64,000 bases of DNA from Nemertoderma westbladi (taxonomy: Eukaryota > Xenacoelomorpha > Nemertodermatida > Nemertodermatidae), in contig JAUCBJ010008124.1 in the NCBI GenBank assembly GCA_032718475.1, forward strand, positions 65,223-129,222. The letters run 5' to 3'. Positions 60,191 through 64,000 of this stretch are shown one piece after another; the stretch's first letter is position 1, and every line of letters starts with the position of its first letter. The position numbers and the translations under genes were made by a program. The notes under the pieces were generated by a model. That model had not been told where the DNA came from, ran no database searches, and saw nothing but the letters and a program-made list of their open reading frames with translations.

Positions 60191-62221
60191 GCCATTCTTA
60201 ATTTTTTGCAAAAAAATTTTTTTTATTTTTTCACTAAAATCGCTCTAACTTCGGTTCTGGTGGTCTAAATTCAATAAAATTGGTATATTCTTTGCCGTAA
60301 TTTTTTTTTCTATCTTTTGAGAGGGGGTCATTTTTGGCCCCAAAAAAAATGAAAAAAAGGGCCAAAATTACGCGATATTTTTGGGCCCTTAAAATTCATA
60401 ATTTTAATTATAAATGTTAAGAAAAAAGGTAGCGGAGGTAATTTTCTACATTTTAAATGTACTTTTGGCGCAATACGCTAAATTATAATAGAGTAGCGAT
60501 TTATTAAAAAAAAAAAATTTTTCGTCCCTTTTTATAAATATTTTATTTCACACGATCGTCTGCCGCACCAGTTGTATAATAGCTACGGCGTTTTAACTAA
60601 GGCTGAAAGATAGATAATTTAACGCTCTATAAGAATGTTTAAATGCGTCTCCCAGACGTTGAGTAGTTTTCGAGCTAGACGTGTTCCCGCGCAGCCAGTT
60701 TGAAACGCGAAATTTTAATATTGGCCCTCATTTTTTTTATATCATTTGCGCAGCAAAACCAATCGAATATTTGAATTCCTCGTATCGATATTAACCGTAT
60801 AAAATGTACCTTAACCATGTAGAGTCAAAAATAAAAAAGTTATTAGTTATAAAACTTTTATCACTTTCTGGCCCTTTTTGGACCCTTTTGCCGACATATT
60901 TTTTCTACCCCCATTCGATAGAAATGTCGCCCCTGTGGTCTGTTACGCCTTCCGAAAAAGAATTGGCAGATTCCTACTAGCGTTTCCGAATTAAAAATTT
61001 CGGAAATATTAATTATATAAAAATGACGGACAAAAACGGAAAAGTTACGGCCCCTTTTACGACCCGAAATATTAAAAAATATCTTACCCCCATTCGATAC
61101 GAACGTAGTACCACTCTTCTCATATCCAGACGTGTTACTTTTGTCTCCGTACGATTAATATTATCCGACTTATAGTGAAAACCGCAAAGTCATTTTGTCC
61201 GTTTTCTCGAATTTGACGGACAATAGCCGGTAAACCATCGACTTAATTTTTAAAACAAAAATATGTGAAATCTAATTTTTGGACCCTCTTTCGATTCCGG
61301 GCGACCTCTAGCAGGTAGGGGCGATATTTAATTTTTTTTACATAGACCCTAATGGTGAATTCGCGTGAAGAAAACGGACAATCGTCCGTACTGTCCGTCA
61401 AACCGATAGATTCGCTAAAAGCTCTGAAGAATCTTATTTTTTTGGCATTACGCGTCCCCCCTCGAAAAATCGAGAAAATCGTACGGCTGGAAATAGGTCG
61501 AATGGGGGGGGAACACCGTTTTCGCAGTAACTACGCGTCCAGTATGTAGACTGCGTCCTTTAGAGGGGCGGCGAATTCACCTCACTCGACGCCGCCCTTA
61601 CTGAATGTTTTTAAAAAATGTTTCTTCCCACCAAGGTGGACCCAAAATGAAGTTATACTTAAAGAAAGACCACGAGGTAAAGGGAAAAGTGTGGAGGGGG
61701 GGGGGGGGGGGGGGTATGCGTCGAATGACACGAGGGGAGACGAACTGGACTCGTTAATTTTATATTACTCGAAATTGTATGTAATATATTTTCGCTCCCA
61801 GTCTACACTCGTTCTATATACCGGTAACCCATTAATATTAATATATACTACGCAGTCGTTTGTACATAATACGAAGCCTGTAAGTTATAGTCACCGAAAC
61901 ATTTCAGCTCGGAAATTATAATATATGAATCAAGGATGTCTCTCTTATGATCTACATAGAATAGATATGGTTATTGATACTGTTACATTGTGATAATGGA
62001 TTCTAGGTTTCTTTCACTGGTAAATCCGTATAAAAGTTGAAGTAATAAAATTTAATTACAGAACCATAGTTCGAAGATCAGCATTTTTCATACCAGTCAT
62101 TGCTTAGAAATTTTACAGGATAATATTGTTAATCTGACTTAAGTTGTTTAGGTTGAACAAAGTCTACATAGTAAACAATAGGTCCTCCGAAGAGTGTGTC
62201 TTTGGTATATTATATCATGAA

Positions 62222-62269
62222 GGGGGAAGTTAGATTCACTGCATAAATGCAGTTTATCTAACTTCCCCC
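62222..62269 (+). other. 48-nt hairpin in unit 2
   Basis: Identical to 59248-59295, although neighbouring sequence of the two units carries substitutions. Confidence 0.8.
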
Positions 62270-63092
62270 AAATATCTACTGTTGAATAAAATTGAAGCCA
62301 TATATTAAGTCAGAAGAGGTGCGAGTTTTTTAATAAATTGTGTGGTCCATTTGTTATCTGATCTCTATTTATTGTTTAAAGTTCATTTAAGATCACACTG
62401 GTTTTTAGAATATTACAACCTTATTTATTATTAATTTATACAATTGAACCCTTATAAGGACCGGTTATTTGTACACATACTCCTAATGCGCTCAGTAAGG
62501 TCCATACAACATATTAATATGAAAATAAATTATCTGCAACGAAAAGAACCCAATAATACACCATTTGACCTTATTAAAAAAAATTGCACATTTGCACACA
62601 TATTTGCACAAGTGCACTTTAGCGGATCCTAAAGGTGGTTCCTATTTAACACACTTATGTCTATTCTCTACCGATCTACGATGGTGCATGATCAAGTGTC
62701 AGTCGCTAAAAGTGTCAAATATCCAATTTAATAAATCGCGACATTTGCGATTTTGGACCATATTCATGGACATTTTAAGTCACTTTATAGACGTAAAAAG
62801 ATAAACAAATGTTAAGATTATAGTTAGAAATCACTCCAAACTACATTTTCATCCAAAAAATTACATTCTACGATGTATAGAACTGGAAATAATAGTGTTT
62901 GAAATATCGAAAAAATGTGCACTTTTTAAGTGCATTTTGCACTAAGTGCACTTTCGTCTTTTCCAAAGTTGTATCCTATTTCACACACTACAATCTATCC
63001 TCTATCCAATGAAAAAAGTTTCAGATCAAACGGCCCAGTAGAACCGAAGTTATTGATGTTTAAAAATAGTCACCCGAAAATTTCAAATTCAC

Positions 63093-63165
63093 TTGGTCAC
63101 ATAGTCTAGTGGTTATCAATCACGTTAATGAAACCTAAGTTCGCGGGTACGAAATCCAATATTGG
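63093..63165 (+). repeat. tRNA-like remnant in unit 2
   Basis: Same landmark as 60119-60190, with the A-box-like word unchanged and small differences in between. Confidence 0.5.
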
Positions 63166-63716
63166 CCATTCTTAATTTTTTGTAAAAATTTTTTTTTTAT
63201 TTTTTTCACTAAAATCGCTCTAACTTCGGTTCTGGTGGTCCAAATTCAATAAAATTGGTATATTCTTTGCCGTAATTTTTTTTTCTATCTTTTGAGAGGG
63301 GGTCATTTTTGGCCCCAAAAAAAATGAAAAAAAAGGGCCAAAATTACGCGATATTTTTCGACCCTTAAAATTCGTAATTTTAATTATAAATGTTAAGAAA
63401 AAAGATAGCGGAGGTAATTTGCTAAATTTTAAATGTACTTTTGGCGCAATACGCTAAATTATAATGTAGTAGCGATTTATTTAAAAAAAAATGTTTTTCG
63501 TCCCTTTTTATAAATATTTTATTTCACACCATCGTCTGCCGCACCAGTTGTATAATAGCTACGGCGCTGTAACTAACGCTGAAAGATAGATAATTTAACG
63601 CTCTATAAGAATGTTTAAATACGTCTCCCAGACGTTGAGTAGTTTTCGAGCTAGACGTGTTTCCGCGCAGCGAGTTTGAAACGCTAAATATTAATATTGG
63701 CCCTGATTTTTTTAAT

Positions 63717-64000
63717 ATCGTTTGCGCAGCAAAACCAATCGAATATTTGGATTCCCCGTATGAATATTAGCAGTATAAAATGCACCTTAACCGTCCAGAG
63801 TCAAAAATTAAAAAGTTATTAGTTATAAATCATTTATCATATTCTGGCCCTTTTTGGACCCCTTTGCCTACATATTTTTTGTACCCCCATTCGATAGGAA
63901 TGTAGCCCCTGTGGTCTTTTACGCCTTCCGAAAAAGAATTGGCAGAATCCTACTAGCGTTTTCGAATTAAAAATTTCGGAAATATTAATTATATATAAAA
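63717..64000. repeat. Tandem repeat, start of unit 3 (type A)
   Basis: 284 bp up to the window edge. It differs from the start of unit 1 at only two positions seen by eye but from unit 2 at many, so units appear to alternate A-B-A. Confidence 0.85.

Larger units (their letters stand above)
57766..60740. repeat. 2,975-bp tandem repeat, unit 1 (type A)
   Basis: First unit of a direct tandem array, starting near TTTGCGCAGCAAAACCAATC. It contains two internal related segments ending in TACCCCCATTCGATA (57929-57943 and 58109-58123), a 20-G run (58721-58740), a 48-nt hairpin (59248-59295), clustered TTTGCAC/GTGCAC words (59610-59645, 59958-59978), a tRNA-like remnant (60119-60190) and long T/A runs. 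Short frames in it differ between units only by amino-acid-changing substitutions, so no protein is called. Confidence 0.9.
60741..63716. repeat. 2,976-bp tandem repeat, unit 2 (type B)
   Basis: Second complete unit with all landmarks of unit 1 in the same order (19-G run 61696-61714, hairpin 62222-62269, tRNA-like 63093-63165). Scattered substitutions and small indels separate it from unit 1. Confidence 0.9.

Overview
The window looks like heterochromatin-like, repeat-dominated nuclear DNA from a metazoan, most plausibly a marine invertebrate. The reasons are long satellite arrays, an intact endonuclease/reverse-transcriptase non-LTR element, a CACTA/EnSpm element of the animal type, spliced-looking minus-strand genes, tRNA-derived repeats and many TAGGCCTA/CCGGTA words. 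I recognise no host housekeeping gene. The species cannot be fixed from the sequence alone.

Layout. (1) 1-34414 and 38173-41365 are one roughly 37.6 kb satellite with a 52-bp basic unit, 55- and 59-bp length variants and clear higher-order duplications. (2) 34415-38172 is a non-LTR retrotransposon inserted in that satellite. It has a 14-bp target-site duplication, a (TAG)n tail, a 5' leader with two duplicated hairpins and an uninterrupted reading frame of about 1,098 codons (APE endonuclease plus reverse transcriptase), so it may be young. (3) 41366-41762 and 50162-51206 look like the two sides of one LTR-type retroelement with a partial gag-like frame. It was split by (4) 41765-50159, an 8.4 kb CACTA/EnSpm DNA transposon with CACTC ends, TA flanks and subterminal TTGNCAA repeats. 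That transposon carries a frameshifted DDE transposase, a second protein of unknown function and an 832-bp nested foldback element.

(5) 51207-57765 is the most unusual part: a 6.56 kb element with 433-bp terminal inverted repeats, identical by eye, that begin AG and end CT as in Polintons/Mavericks. Its interior, read on the minus strand, has a duplicated leader exon, a zinc-finger protein ending in a GSGW module like the region ahead of Polinton-type DNA polymerases, and an ORF that looks like a two-repeat TATA-binding-protein (TBP) fold. The polymerase core, integrase, protease, ATPase and capsid genes were not seen. The same element holds a palindromic GAGGCATAG array, a 160-bp tandem array with tRNA T-arm-like sequences, a tRNA-like SINE head and two CTCF-like motifs.

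(6) 57766-64000 is a second tandem array with a unit of about 2,975 bp. Two full copies and the start of a third are present; the third matches the first much better than the second, which suggests a dimeric (A-B) higher-order repeat. Each unit has a 48-nt hairpin, a G-run of about 20 and a tRNA-like remnant.

The window is therefore a nest of mobile elements between two satellites. The flanks of the Polinton-like element do not match each other, so it probably marks a recombination or deletion breakpoint (or an assembly join).
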